A stretch of 64,000 nt of DNA from Maniola hyperantus (GCF_902806685.2 NC_048538.1:1674001-1738000), one strand, 5' to 3'; positions 11,405-23,544 are shown, numbered from the stretch's first letter. The notes: generated by a model from the sequence alone, not told the origin. Translations and numbers: made by a program.

Positions 11405-11680
11405 GCTGTGGTAGCCTAGTGGTTAGGACGTCCGCCTTCCAATCGGAGGTCGGGGGTTCGATCTCGGGCACGCAACTCTAACTTTTCGGAGTTATGTGCG
11501 TTTTTAAGTAATTAAAATATCACTTGCTTTAACGGTGAAGGAAAACATCGTGAAGAAACCTGCATGCCTGAGAGTTCTCCATAATGTTCTCAAAGGTGTG
11601 TGAAGTCTGCCAATCCGCACTTGGCCAGAGGAGACCCGTGCTCTGTAGTGAGCCGGCGATGGGTTGATCATGATGATATA
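11405..11680 (+). mobile_element. SINE-A, nearly full length
   Basis: Boxes A and B intact (TAGTGGTTAGGACGTCC, GGGTTCGATC), body and GATGGGTTGATCATGATGAT tail present, with a small deletion near 11625. Confidence 0.85.
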
Positions 11681-11880
11681 TTAAGAGCGATATTTTGTAA
11701 GTATTAATAAGAAAAAAAAATTAATTGTATATATTATGTTAATCAGATAAAATAGAAAATTGTATTTAAAAATAAGTGCATAAGTAAGGAATAATAAAAG
11801 CTTTTTCATTTTTATTTATTTGTTATTTATTATACCTACTCAAATATTGTGATGTCAATAATAATATAGAGTTTTAAGAC
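11681..11880. other. Unassigned AT-rich DNA
   Basis: Long A/T stretches, no repeat family recognised. Confidence 0.35.
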
Positions 11881-11884
11881 GTAT

Positions 11885-12040
11885 AAATTTTTACAAACGG
11901 ACTGCGTCTAAAGCGTATTGCGTTGACAGGAGTGCGGACACCGTTGTTCATTGGAACAAGAACATGTTGTTATTATGAAGCGCCGCATCTAGTGGAACAT
12001 TTTATACCGCTGTCTGTATGTAAGACAATTAATTATATTT
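11885..12040 (+). repeat. Repeat H, forward copy
   Basis: Matches 11014-11170 in reverse (GAAGCGCCGCATCTAGTGGA, GAGTGCGGACACCG). Confidence 0.55.
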
Positions 12041-12239
12041 CTATAGGGCCATCACCCCGCGTGAGTCATTTCGCGCTCGGCTGCTCGCCAGGCACGCTCA
12101 TCTACATAATCTTTACGTATTATAGGTATAATATAATAAGGAGAACAAGGGTCAGTCTGTAAGGTGCACCCACATTAATGGTCCCTACCTACACTTGATA
12201 GACCCTTAGAAATAATAAAAATCGATGTACATACATTTA

Positions 12240-12303
12240 AAAAAAAGTCGAAAAAAAAAACGGGCCGAATTGAGAACCACCTCCTTTTTGGAAGTCGGTT
12301 AAA
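12240..12303 (-). mobile_element. MITE-C end fragment
   Basis: AATTGAGAACCACCTCCTTT then GGAAGTCGGTTAAAAAAG, the terminal 60 bases of MITE-C. Confidence 0.65.
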
Positions 12304-12377
12304 AAAGATAGGCAGGTAGTAGGCACTACCATAAAATCAATTCGACGAAGCACTTGACTATAACAAATATTTGTAAC

Positions 12378-12590
12378 TAGATGATGCCTGCGACTTCGTC
12401 CGCGTGGATTTAGGTTTTTAAAAATCCCGTGGGAACTCCGGGATTTTTCGGTATAAAAAGTAGCCTATGTCCTTCCCCGGGATGTAAGCTAACTCTGTAC
12501 CAAATTTCATCGAAATCGGTTAAACTGTTGGGCCGTGAAAAGCTAGCAGACAGACAGACACACTTTCGCATTTATAAAATTAGTATAGAA
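12378..12590 (-). mobile_element. Helitron-1 copy
   Basis: CTAGATGATGCCTGCGACTT to CACTTTCGCATTTATAAAAT; near full length. A 65-aa open frame over it is not a gene. Confidence 0.75.
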
Positions 12591-12594
12591 GATT

Positions 12595-13585
12595 TAAATC
12601 TTAATATTTCGCAAACGGATCGCTGAATCGAAAAATGGTTTTCACACACCCGTAATATTTTTTAAAAGACCTATGCAACGACACCCTACACTATCAGATA
12701 CCTAGACAGAAAAAAATTCGACCCCACTTTACTTGTAGGAGAGGTTGGTACCCTAAAACATTTTTTATTCAAGATTTTATAAATAGTAATCACCGGACCA
12801 CTTTGTTCGCGTGATTAATTTGTATACCATGCCAAATAACAGCGTTCTCCTCTGAGCTAAGCCGTGGACGGACGGACAGGCAGACCGACGGACTGCCAAC
12901 TGGAAACTATAAGGGTTCCGGCTGAGTTTGTTGTCGGCTCTTCTCAGACCTGGGCGCGTTTGGAACCTTGTAGCTTTAGTTAATTATCACCACTATAATA
13001 ATAATTACAAATAAAAATTTTGACAATCAGGTAGCGTAGGTATTCTGAATAAACAATTTGAGTTTGAGTTACGGGACCTCCAAAATGGTCTCAAAAAACA
13101 TTCAGCTTGTCATCGTATCATGTATCTATAATCTATCACTCGTTCAGAATTAAAAACTATCGAACCCATATTATATGCTAATAACTTTAATAATCATATT
13201 CTATTCTTGCGCTTAATTTATTTACACCTCGTTACAAATTCTCAATACATTGCCATAAGTCGCTTAATATTCAGTCAAGTTTCTATAAAAGGCTCGCACT
13301 TAACGCTCCCGCAGTCGATTTTGTGTGTAGGCGAAGATTTTGGGCTGAAGGATGGTTATCAATGACTGGTTAAGTTCACACATATTTTTTATCGTCGGTT
13401 AACGCTTGACTGCTAACTCACCGGATTAATTAATAACAGATCTAATTTGATCGTAGTTAGGTATCTAATAGAGAAAGTATTCTTGAGTAAGTATATCAGC
13501 TAAATAGCATGGCAAGAGACTTATGTCCCTATTAAAATAAGCAGTATCATACCGGAACGCTAATGGTTACTACAGAATAGATTGT
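12595..13585. other. Unassigned DNA with a LINE tail
   Basis: A LINE-type tail (GAATAAACAATTTGAGTTTG) ends near 13070. GGACGGACGGACAGGCAGAC lies in an unidentified repeat near 12870. Otherwise nothing recognisable. Confidence 0.35.
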
Positions 13586-13589
13586 TACT

Positions 13590-13835
13590 AATTCTAGAAG
13601 CGGACGAAGCCTCCAAGGGTTGGTCTTACTATTCTCCCACTAATAAGACCACAGCGCTCACCACTGCACCCGGCTTAGTTAGATGGCTTTGCCGGTAGGG
13701 TGGTATAATTAACCCCGTCCGAAACCTCCCACCAAACCAGACAAGAGACCATTTAGAAATTATAAGTTCCTAAACTGCCTCTGCCCGGAATCGAACTCGG
13801 GACCTCACCACTGCGCCCGCTAAGGAGGTTGTCGT
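13590..13835 (-). mobile_element. SINE-C, diverged reverse copy
   Basis: Contains the complements of the SINE-C body (GGCTTTGCCGGTAGGGTGGT, CCTCCCACCAAACCAGAC) and head (GGAATCGAACTCGGGACCTC, CACTGCGCC). Confidence 0.65.
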
Positions 13836-13839
13836 ACAA

Positions 13840-15480
13840 GGAGTATCACATACCTTAGATTAAAAGTTGCCTAAGTCACATGAGTGCTCAATGGCTCATA
13901 ATATCTACTCTGTGCTCAAGTGTAGATAAATTATTAGATGTACAGTGCGACAAGGCTATCTTGGCGCGTGGCGAAAATCGGAACTAACGTTGCCGTCAAG
14001 TCTCCCCTTTGTTCTTGTTTGAATATTCTAAGCCTTTGTTCTCCAACAGCGCCCCCCTGTCAATGTCATTCAAGTGCCAAGAGAGCTTTATCGCACTGTA
14101 GGTGAAAGTGAAACCCACAGAGAATTTGGTCTGTGGTAAAACCAAACAGGGTTCGCTTCGTTGACATAGAATTGCCTTATTTCCGTAGATAGAATAATAG
14201 GTAGATTTAAGTACTGTGTAACCGCGTATGAGATAGCGATAGCACGACGTAACGATGAATAACACGACAACTATAACCATTGTTTAGTAGTCAATTATTT
14301 GTATTAACCGATCAACAATATTCGTATTAAACGTTTTTTATGTGAAAACAAGTAAATAACTTATGAGAAATACAATTACGCCACGAATTCTCAAAGTTTG
14401 TTTTGCAACTTCTTGTATGTATCTACCTATTCTTGAAAAAACCCAGTTACACGATAAGGGACAAAAAATAGGTTACCTGCGTCTCTGTTTATCACATTAG
14501 TAACTTTATCTGTGCTCTCTTTTTAGTGCGAATGAGAAAGAAAACGTTCCTGTATCTACCTTTATTACTCTATCTACGCTTATTTCTCATGTGGAAAGTT
14601 CAAAATTAAGCAATCCTATTGTTGGATTGTTGCATACACAGACGTAACATCCCTTGCGCATACCTACTTGCATAATTTATTATCCCTGGTGGAAATGCAT
14701 CCTAAAGCAAGCAAAGCATTGTGAAAATGCTTAGTTGCAGTTTTACCGAGGGTTTTACTCATGTATTCTTCTTAAACAATTGAGCAAACCCCCATTGTTT
14801 ATATGATTCAATCGACACTTTTTGCGTTGAGCATTGTAAAACGAACCTCCATACTTAGTATCAACAAGTATTAAAGATTGATGACTGATAAATATTTTTA
14901 AGATTACCTCTTTTTCTTAGTTGGTTTAAAAATTCCAACTTAATCTAATTTCTATATTATCCAAGGAAAACCTACTTGACTTGCCTCTTCATCGAGCAGG
15001 TAGGTCTCAGGGTCTTGATCCTATCGCCTCAAAGCCTCAATCGCGCTAACAAAGTTTACGGAGCAGTATTATACAAGTTCCAAGATACAACGGTCGGAAC
15101 TGGCTCCCCAAACATAACATCAGATCTTCACGGTAGAACTCACTACACCTGTTCTTATACATCTAATATATATTGATATTTGTGCATTTAGCTACGATCT
15201 TTTTGCTTTTAACTTTACAGACATTTTGTTTAGTGCTTCCTTTATGAGCCAAAGAACCTTTTTTTCAATAATCCCTTGTCCTTATCTCACCTCTTTGTGC
15301 GTCACGACCTGATCGCACCAAAGAAGGCAAGGTGTAGGGATATGTAATATTGAGGGTCTTAATCAACTCGCCTAATTGGCTTTATTATATGAACGTAGGC
15401 GTTAGACTGTAATAAATGCATTGATTCGCATTAAAATTTAAAAATCCCACCACTTCTTGGAATGAATTGTATATGAGCGG
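13840..15480. other. Unassigned intergenic DNA
   Basis: Open frames at 13996-14280 and 14976-15176 lack any known domain and splice context. No repeat family recognised by eye. Confidence 0.35.
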
Positions 15481-15497
15481 TATTTTAAAGGTGATGG

Positions 15498-16240
15498 TAT
15501 ACAGGGTGTAACCAGAACGCTAGCAAAAACTTCGCGTTATTGTTATGCTACCTAAACACAATCCAATACCAATAACCAATAATCCAATAACAATAATGCG
15601 AACTGTGGAACCAACTCCCATCGGCGGTGTTCCCACTTGATTACATTACAACATGGAGTTATTCAAGGGGCGGACTGCGGACCAAAAAATTCCTAAAGGG
15701 CCGGCAACGCATCGGCGGTTCCTCTGGTGCTGCAAAATGAACGGGCGGTGGTAATCACTTAACATCAGGTGACCCGCCTGCTCGTTTGCTCGCTATATCT
15801 ATTTAAAAAAAAAAACATTTGCCTCATTTTATAGTTTTATAGTTTATTTTATAGTCAGTTTATACAGGGTCACCATAAATACAGGCTGTAACCAGAACGC
15901 AGCAAGATCTTAGAGCTATTGTTATACTACCTAAACACAATCCAATGAAATTACCCATTTGCCTTATTTTGTAGTTTTAGTGATTTATTATTTTTCAAAC
16001 CCGCCATGTATAGCGTCCAATACTCAGGTCAATTCCCCACCTACGACGCGGCATTGACTCCGAGTTGTTACTTGCGCAATGTTTGTCGACCTCTAGCGTC
16101 AGTCAGATGTTTTATTTGCAATATATCGTAAACTTTCTCAAAATTATAGGATTTTTAAATGTTTCTTTTCGGTTTTTTTTTGATATCAGTAATTATCAGT
16201 ACTATGTCTTCGTTTTTACCAGCGTTCTGACGCTTGTAAC
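15498..16240 (+). mobile_element. MITE-I copies with a LINE 3' end inserted
   Basis: MITE-I starts TACAGGGTGTAACCAGAACG at 15499 and again at about 15882; the end CAGCGTTCTGACGCTTGTAA is near 16240. Between them (about 15595-15815) is a LINE tail (GGGCCGGCAACGCATCGGCG, CATCAGGTGACCCGCCTGCT). The 119-aa open frame at 16065-16424 overlaps MITE-I and is not taken as a gene. Confidence 0.6.
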
Positions 16241-16454
16241 ATATTTCTTGTTAGATTTAATATCTGATATACAACAGCTATTCATCTTAATTAATATACT
16301 GCCCACGCTCGCCCACCGCTGGGCTACATTGCATCTTTCTCACGCCCCCATATTGGATTTGCACTTACCTTATTTGCATTTGGTTAGAGAAAAAAATTAT
16401 TCAGTCAGTTACATAATAATTTAATTAATAGGTAAGTAGATACAGCAAAAAAAC

Positions 16455-16740
16455 GGTCATAGCTTAGTGGCTAAGACGTCTGCCTTTTATTTGGGAGGTC
16501 GAGGGTGCGATCCCGGGCACGCACCTCTTAACTTTTCGGAGTTACGTGTATTTTAATCAATTAAATATGTAAACATCGTAAAGACACCTGTATGCCTAAG
16601 AGTAGTCTATAATATTCTCAAAGGTGTGTGAAGTTTGCCAATCCGCACTGGGCCAGTATGGCAGACTATGTCTTAAACCCTTCTCAGTATAAGAGGAGAT
16701 CTGTGCTCAGTAGCATCAGCTACTATCATCATCAGATGAA
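16455..16740 (+). mobile_element. SINE-A, diverged copy
   Basis: TCATAGCTTAGTGGCTAAGA head, box B GGTGCGATCCCGG, body CTATAATATTCTCAAAGG; more mutated than the other copies. Confidence 0.75.
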
Positions 16741-16755
16741 TCAATCACGCGGACG

Positions 16756-16915
16756 AAAGTAATGTACATCGGTTTTTAGAATGACATTTCGGCTTTATAG
16801 AGCGTTGTATCTGTCACTCATACCTATATGACGTTTTATCGGTCTCAACGACAGGGATGACGCTCTACAAATCTGCTATCTCCTTCTAAAGGTCGAGGCA
16901 CATTACTTTCAGTCG
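16756..16915. mobile_element. MITE-D
   Basis: Inverted ends GAAAGTAATGTACATCGG / GGTCGAGGCACATTACTTTC around a conserved GACGTTTTATCGGTCTCAAC core. Confidence 0.7.
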
Positions 16916-16929
16916 CGTATTGTAAGTTA

Positions 16930-17345
16930 GTATGTACAATGTAGGCGCTTTCCCTAAAAATTGCTACTTTTGCGGAGAGGAAGATACCCCGAGACACGCG
17001 ATTTTTGAGTGTCCCGCGTGCGCGGATCTTACGACGATCTTACGAGAAGCAGCACAGGGAGCAAGTGACAGTGTCAACGCCCAAAATCTGGTAGCCCGTA
17101 TGGTGTCAAGCGAGGATGAGTGGCACAGATACGGTCAGATGCTGAGGGCCATAATGATGCGAAGGGAAGACAGAGAAAAGCAAGGAAAAAACGAGAGAGA
17201 GCAACCAGAGGGTCAGCACGAAGTACTTAATGTATAATTCGGTTCCGTGCTGATCTCGCAGAGGGGGAGGTCTTTTAGTCCGTGCGAGTCGGACACACCC
17301 TGTCGATAGACAGAAGTCCGTTAGGGATCTTTCCTCCTCCAAGAA
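16930..17345 (+). mobile_element. R1/I-like LINE 3' remnant
   Basis: The 101-aa frame at 16932-17237 has a CCHC-like block (CYFCGEE...RHAIFECPAC) typical of the C-terminus of such LINE ORF2 proteins, then a 3' UTR and an A-rich run at 17342-17354. The rest of the element is missing. Confidence 0.65.
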
Positions 17346-17627
17346 AAAAAAAAACAGTACCTATGTACAATTTAAGTGAAGTTAAAAGCGTATCGCAGCC
17401 GGGAGGGACATATAGTATACAGTGTCGTCATAGCCATGTGGTGATCGATCCGTCCGTCCGTCACTGTCGCAAGCTGTCACGTGTGATAGGAACCGCGTCA
17501 GTTCTCTCTATATAAGTAGGTTACAAATTCCACACGTGTTACTTTAATGCCTATCATTTTGCCAGTGAATTATGCCTATCTGAAATAAGAATGTGAACTT
17601 AAACTAAGCTTTGTAGAGCATTTGTAT

Positions 17628-17935
17628 GGAAGCTGTGATAGCCTAGTGGTTAGGACGTCCGCCTTCCAATCGGAGGTCGGGGGTTCGATCCCCGGCACGC
17701 ACCTCTAACTTTTCGGAGTTATGTGCGTTTTAAGTAATTAAATATCACATGCTTTAACGGTGAAGGAAATCATCATGAGGAAGCCTGCATGCCTGAGAGT
17801 TCTCCATAATGTTCTCAAAGGTGTGTGAAGTGTACCAGTCCGCACATGGCCAGCGTGGTAGACTATGGCCAAAACCCTTCTCACTCGGAGAGGAGACCCG
17901 TGCTCTGTAGTGAGCCGGCGATGGGTTGACTAAAC
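17628..17935 (+). mobile_element. SINE-A, full length
   Basis: AAGCTGTGATAGCCTAGTGG head, GGTTCGATCCCCGG box B, body and GATGGGTTGA end; the GAT tail is short. Confidence 0.85.
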
Positions 17936-18014
17936 TGCTATCCTTATGTAAACTGCTTTTCTTCTATCCTTAAACGTATGTACATACTTCCTCATCTATA
18001 TACTAGTGTAGCTG

Positions 18015-18215
18015 CTGATGCCCGCTACTTTCTTCTTCTTCTTTGTCGTATCACTCTTGGCAGAGCGGTCGTGGTCATCACGAAGCAACGTCTTTGAGGG
18101 CAGATGTTATACGCCTCACGAGCATTTGCCATTTCTCCCTGCTGGCCGACAGCCTGGTACACTCGTGCAAAGGACCGCCCACAGCACAGCCCGCTACTTT
18201 AATCGCATATAATTA
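18015..18215 (-). mobile_element. LINE-tail-like repeat
   Basis: The block TCTTTGTCGTATCACTCTTG, GGTCGTGGTCATCACGAAGC resembles a widespread lepidopteran LINE end read backwards; assignment is from memory. Confidence 0.4.
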
Positions 18216-18221
18216 ACTAGC

Positions 18222-18425
18222 GACCCGGCCCGGCTTCGCACGGGTAGTTTTACAGTTACAGTTTTCGTAGGGATCTCTATGTTTTTGAAAATAAAATATA
18301 TGTCTAAGTCTATGTCACTCAGGAGGAATGTAACTTTCTGCTGATGATTTTTTTTTTCAAAATCGTTTCCGTAATTCCAGAGGTTACAAACAAACTTACA
18401 AACTTTACCTCTTTATAATATAAAA
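18222..18425 (-). mobile_element. Helitron-3 copy
   Basis: CTAGCGACCCGGCCCGGCTT at the left and AACTTTACCTCTTTATAATA at the right; reverse partner of the family at 19184-19385. Confidence 0.65.
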
Positions 18426-19183
18426 TGAACTAAGAAGGTGTCTAAATCCAAATTAACAAAACAATAATTTAATTAAACGTAGACGACGTAGATATTTTCT
18501 GAAAAACATTTTGACAGCTAGACGATTACGGCAAAGGTGCAAACAAACAAAATGGCGCCGATTCAGTGGTGCTGTAGCACCAATGCAACCTCAGTGACGT
18601 CTGGATTTCAAACGGGTCGTTCATTAGTACTTATCTAAGAGGTGGCGCTGATTTATTTGGTACCAAAACCGTGAAAAATTTTGTTCGCTTGGGCATATCT
18701 TGTCATTTATATTGATGAGATTTTCCATAGATTTTCATAAATTTTTCGCGTTGTGACATGTCATTTTACTGTGCTGCCCTAGTTCAGTGGTTTTCAACGT
18801 GCGAGTCGCAACGTTTCTCAGTTTTCATCCAAACATATTTTTAAGAAAAAGTTAATTACCCGTGAAAGCAATACCATCCCAATTAACCGCAAGCGTGCCG
18901 CTCCCTTCAACTTAGCATAATATTGCGGCGAAAATTAAAGCCCGAGGCGTTATAATAGCGTTATAATGTGTTTATAATTAGCCCGCTCTCGCATTAGACG
19001 TTCATTTCACGTTTCATTTACGCTCTCTTGTGTAGTGTGCACTAATTTGTTGCATCCATAGGTAATCTCGCTCGACCACGGTTGAGCGGGTTTCAATTAC
19101 AATTAAAACAAAATACCTATGTAAGTCTTATTACTAGGTAGTTTAGGTAGTGGTACTCATCTATATCTATATGTATATCTATA

Positions 19184-19385
19184 TCTATACTATTATATAA
19201 AGAGGTAATGTCGTTAAGTTTGTTTGTAGGGGGTAATCTTTGGAACTACTGAACCGATTTTAAAAATTCTTTCACCAGTAGAAAGCTTCATTATTCCTGA
19301 GTGACATAGGCATATTTTTTTAAAATTATAGATCTTTACGAAAATTGTAATAGGCTATCCGTGCGAAGCCGGGGCGGGTCGCTAG
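19184..19385 (+). mobile_element. Helitron-3, full length
   Basis: Starts TCTATACTATTATATAAAGA and ends GGGCGGGTCGCTAG followed by T; TC...CTAG ends with a GC-rich stem just inside. Confidence 0.7.
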
Positions 19386-19439
19386 TAGTATATAAAGCAA
19401 AGGCGCTTCCCGTCGTCTGTCCGTACATACCTACGCTTT

Positions 19440-19800
19440 TATCTTCATCTCAAAGTCACTCAGCGGGCGATGGAGAGAGCTATGCTTGGAGCTTCTCTAC
19501 GTGATCAAGTCAGAAATGAGGAGGTCCGTAGGAGAACTAGAGTAACCGATGGCAATGGGCAGGGCACATAGTTCGTAAAACCGATAGAAGTTGTGGTCCC
19601 AAGGTGCTGTAATAGCGACCTCGCACCGGAAGACGCAACGTTGGAAGACCCCCACCACTATGGCACTAGGTGGACTGGCGACATCAGACAAGTCGCAGGG
19701 AGCCGCTGGATTCAGGCAGCGCAAGACCGTGGCGTATGGAAGTCCCTACAAGAGACCTATGTCCAGCAGTGGATGTCTATCGGTTGATGATGATGATGAT
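19440..19800 (+). mobile_element. RTE ORF2 C-terminal fragment with GAT tail
   Basis: ATGGAGAGAGCTATGCTTGG, GTAGGAGAACTAGAG, GTGGACTGGCGACATC and CCTATGTCCAGCAGTGG, then a GAT repeat. The frame is broken by indels. Confidence 0.75.
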
Positions 19801-19837
19801 GACCTGCAGGGTGATTCGCTAACTCAGTGTCTAATAC

Positions 19838-20575
19838 TGAATAAATAAATAAAATAAATAAATAAAAATCTTTTTTATTCGTATAAACTTTTACGAGCAC
19901 TTACGAATAGTCGGATGCATCTACCACTGGTTCGGAATGCCTTTCCTACCGAGAAGAACCAGCAAGAAACTCGGCGGTTGCTCTTTTCAAATATTTGATA
20001 TAGGTACAAGATTATGCCATGTATAAAATAGTATTTGCAGTCTTGTGCGTTGCTGGAACGAGCTGCAGGTCAAATCCACGCTCTTTTATCATTTAGATAA
20101 TCTTCAATTGTGTAATATGCTTTTTTCAGGAGCATATTTTTAATAGATTTTTTAAACTTGTGCAAAGGTAAGTCCAAAATAGTTTGCGGGATTTTATTAT
20201 AAAAGGTAATACCCATACCCACAAATGACTTTTGGACTTTCCTGAGGCGGAAGGTAGGAGCTGCAAGCTTGTCTCTGTTTCTAGTTAGCCTATTGTGTAG
20301 ATCACCAATTTTCTTGTAACTAAGAATATTTTGTCTTACAAAAATTATGTTATTATAAATATATTGAGAGGCTACAGTAAGGATATCTATTTCCTTAAAT
20401 TTCTCTCGAAGGGAATCGCGTGGTCTTAAGTTATAAATTGCGCGTATTGCCCTTTTTTGTAATACAAAAATTCTCCCAATATAGATAATGATAGCCACCA
20501 AGCTCATTTGACATTTATCTTTAATCCATTGAAGGTTTTCTACGAAAAATCGTTTTATTACCACTCAATGAAGCT
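19838..20575 (-). mobile_element. Jockey/CR1-like LINE 3' end
   Basis: A 164-aa reverse-strand frame (20070-20564) is the C-terminal part of a reverse transcriptase (RAIRAIYNLRPRDS, SFVGMGITFYNKIP, LPLHKFKKSIKNML), followed by a 3' UTR with TCGTTCCAGC-type sequence. Shorter copies are at 23640, 56690 and 59790. Confidence 0.8.
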
Positions 20576-20579
20576 GCAA

Positions 20580-21300
20580 TGTAGAACCAACCAATGTCAA
20601 AGTAACTCTGTGGCTATTAGTCAGCGTTAGACACTGAGATAGCGAATCGCCCTGATGCTCATTTTAACTGAAAATTCGCACGATCGCTCGTTCACAAGAT
20701 AAATCAAATCACCATGTCATGTTTCATGTGTAATTGTCATGGTTGTTTAGCAAGTGGTACATACCTACCGTCTGCCGAGCCGTCTTATCGGCATTCCTAG
20801 ACATAGATCTTTCTAAATTACTTATCGTTTACAATTGATTCGTATCTGCTGTAATTGTATGACGGATATACTATACACACGCCAATATATTTATTGTTAT
20901 TCCCATATATACTTTATTTGCGTTGAACACGCCTGCATCTCAGACGCCGTATTAAGTACACCTACTTACTTAGCTAATTGATAATATTTTTTTTAACTGA
21001 TAAAGTCATTGATGTTGGAATCTCCCTCTATAAAGTGCATGTCAGAAACAGAACACGCATAAGTAGTATTCAGTTCTGTAGCCATGCTTACTAAGTTAAC
21101 TTTGGCGGTGACGACTTTTTAATTTCTTAAACGGTATTTTTTTCCAAATACTGTCTAAAGAAACCTAAACTTAATGTTTTAAAATATTAATTTTTAATAT
21201 ATTAATTTTCGACGTGAACATAAACTCGTTTGAGTTTTTGTTAAGTACACAATTATTTATCATACTTTACTTAGGCCACAACGCTGCACCAGAGAGTTTT
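20580..21300. other. Unassigned intergenic DNA
   Basis: No gene or recognisable repeat. Confidence 0.35.
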
Positions 21301-21302
21301 CA

Positions 21303-21412
21303 TCATGATCAACCTTTCGCCGGCTCACTACAGAGCACGGGTCTCCTCTCAGAGTGAGAAGGGTTTTGGCCATAGTCTACCACGCTGGCCATGTGCGGAT
21401 TGGTAGACTGAG
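21303..21412 (-). mobile_element. SINE-A 3' half
   Basis: CATGATCAACCTTTCGCCGG to CATGTGCGGATTGGTAGACT; the tRNA head is missing. Confidence 0.75.
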
Positions 21413-21475
21413 CTATACAGAGAGTTTTAGTTCATCGTAATGGCTCCTGAAACCAGATTTGTATCTATTATAATA

Positions 21476-21690
21476 CTAGATGATGCCCGTGTTTTCGTCC
21501 CCGTGGAATTAGGTTTTTTAAAAGTCCCGTGGCTTTATTTGATTTTTCGAGATAAAAAGTAGCCTATGTCCTTCCCAGGGATGCAAGTTATCGCTGTACC
21601 AAATTTCTTCAAAATCGGTTGAACGGATGGGCCGTGAAAGTCTAGCAGACAGACAGACAGACACACTTTCGCATTTATAATATTAGTATG
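21476..21690 (-). mobile_element. Helitron-1 copy
   Basis: CTAGATGATGCCCGTGTTTT to TATTAGTATGGA, both ends present. Confidence 0.8.
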
Positions 21691-21984
21691 GATTACGTAT
21701 ATTCTCCTCGTGAACCTGACAAAAATGTATCCACTAGCTACTTATCAAGCTACCTATTTTTTTATGCATGTCTTAATTTATTGTATGCCTAGGCCCATTT
21801 GGTGCCATATTAGGTAGGAGTCACCGTAAAAACTAGAATGCTCTTTGTTAGTTAAATTAGTATGTGAGAAGTATTTCGTCAAGAGACGAAAAAGGCAATG
21901 CCAATATTGTGTTCTGTGGAAGGAATATGATATTACAGATAGTGTCAAGTTCAAAGGACAGGGCTGCCAATTTTGTAGGAAGTA

Positions 21985-22190
21985 TAAAAGGCAAAAGGTG
22001 ACTGACTGACTGATCTATGAACGCACTGCTCAAACTACTGGACGGATCAGGCTGAAATTTGCCATGCAGATAGTTATTATGACGTATATCCGCTAAGAAA
22101 GGATTTTTGAAAATTCAACCCCTTAAAGGGATGAAATAGGGTTTTGAAATTTGTGTAGTCCACGCGTACGAAGTTTTGCGGGGGAAAACA
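21985..22190 (+). mobile_element. Helitron-2 copy, 3' end lost
   Basis: TATAAAAGGCAAAAGGTGAC start, CTACTGGACGGATCAGGCTG core, ends at GTCCACGCGTACGAAG without CTAG. Confidence 0.65.
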
Positions 22191-22354
22191 TACGGAAATT
22201 TACCGTGGTGCGCATTAGCTCTAATTCAGACATCCGCATCCGCGGATATCAAAATATTTCCATATATAAACACCCTGGTATAGACGTTTGTAGCGGAAAC
22301 GTGAACACTGACCTCTCATCTGTTGACTCGTTGGCTTTGTCCACAAATTAAAAG

Positions 22355-22690
22355 CCGCTCAGCGCACTGGAAGGAGCTATGCTGGATTTCACTCTCAGGG
22401 ATAAAATCCGGAACGAGGATATTCGCAATAGAACAAAAGCGACCGACATAGCTCAAAGGATTAGCAAGCTGAAGTGGCAATGGGTAGGTCATAGCTGTCG
22501 CAAAACTGACGGCCGGATGGGGTAGACGTGTTCTAGAGTGGAGACCACGCACCGGTAAGCGCAGTGTAGGACGACCTCCAGCCCGCTGGAACGATGGCCT
22601 GAAGAAGGTGGCGGGAAGGTGGAGGACCGTGTTTGGTGGCGTGCTCTTGAAAAGCCCTATGTCCAGCGGTGAACGCATACAGACTGATGG
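22355..22690 (+). mobile_element. RTE ORF2 C-terminal fragment
   Basis: GAAGTGGCAATGGGTAGGTC, GAGTGGAGACCACGCACCGG and CCCTATGTCCAGCGGTGAAC are in the usual order, with frame breaks. Reverse-strand frames over this stretch are shadows. Confidence 0.7.
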
Positions 22691-22956
22691 ATTGGATTGA
22701 ACTAAAAAAAATACAAATGTTAGCAATAAAAGCTCGCAAGTGACAGCCCTGGGCCAAAGCACGTTTGCTTCACTTCCTTACTCGGACAGGAAGCGACGAA
22801 AGCTCAGTAGTCCGCCTCATCGCATATAGCGGAGGGACACTATGACTATCAATGTTTTATTGGACATAATAATATAGTAACTATATTTTAAAGTACGTGT
22901 TGGCATGTGACCGACTTCCGGGACCAACATGTCGATTATAGCGACCCTAGACCCTT

Positions 22957-23383
22957 TTTAGGGTTCCGAACCTCAAAAGGAAAAACGGAACCCTTATAGG
23001 ATCACTTAGTTGTCTGTCTGTCTGTCTGTCAAGAAGCCTACAGGGTACTTCCCGTTGACCTAGAATCATGAAATTTGGCAGGTAGGTAGATCTTATAGCT
23101 GACATTTGGGGAAAAATCTGAAAACCGTGAATTTAGGGTTGAACACACAAAAAAAAATTAAATTGTGGTCATGAACTAATAATTAGTATTTTCAACTTTC
23201 GAAGTGAGTGACTATATCAAGTGGGGTATCATATGAAAGGTCTTCACCTGTACATTCTAAAACAGATTTTTATTTATTTTTATGCGTCATAGTTTTTGAA
23301 TTATCGTGCAAAATGTCGAAAAAATACGACTGTAGTACGGAACCCTCATTGCGCGAGCCTGACTCGCACTTGGCCGGTTTTTT
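22957..23383 (+). repeat. Repeat J, full-length copy
   Basis: TTTAGGGTTCCGAACCTCAA start, GTCTGTCTGTCTGTC, GGGGTATCATATGAAAGGTC, CGACTGTAGTACGGAACCCT, end GACTCGCACTTGGCCGGTTT. Other copies are at 32815, 48345, 50895 and 56450. Its class is unknown to me. Confidence 0.7.
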
Positions 23384-23544
23384 AGGATACCATACCCAAG
23401 GGGGTGCCAACGGAACAATATTGCTAAGCCACCGCTGTCCGTTCGTCTATTCATCCGTCCGTCCTGTATCTTGTGAACCGTAATAGGTAGAGAGTTGAAT
23501 ATTTTCAGAGAATTTGTATTTCTGTTGCCGCTATAACAACAAAT

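Noticed and set aside
16065..16424. 119-aa hydrophobic frame as a membrane protein
   Set aside because: It overlaps MITE-I sequence that recurs at 24373-24700 without an open frame.
20070..20564. 164-aa reverse-strand frame as a host gene
   Set aside because: The sequence is the C-terminus of a LINE reverse transcriptase and recurs as shorter copies in the window.
22316..22762. 148-aa reverse-strand frame
   Set aside because: It is antisense to an RTE ORF2 remnant at 22355-22690; the frame is a shadow.
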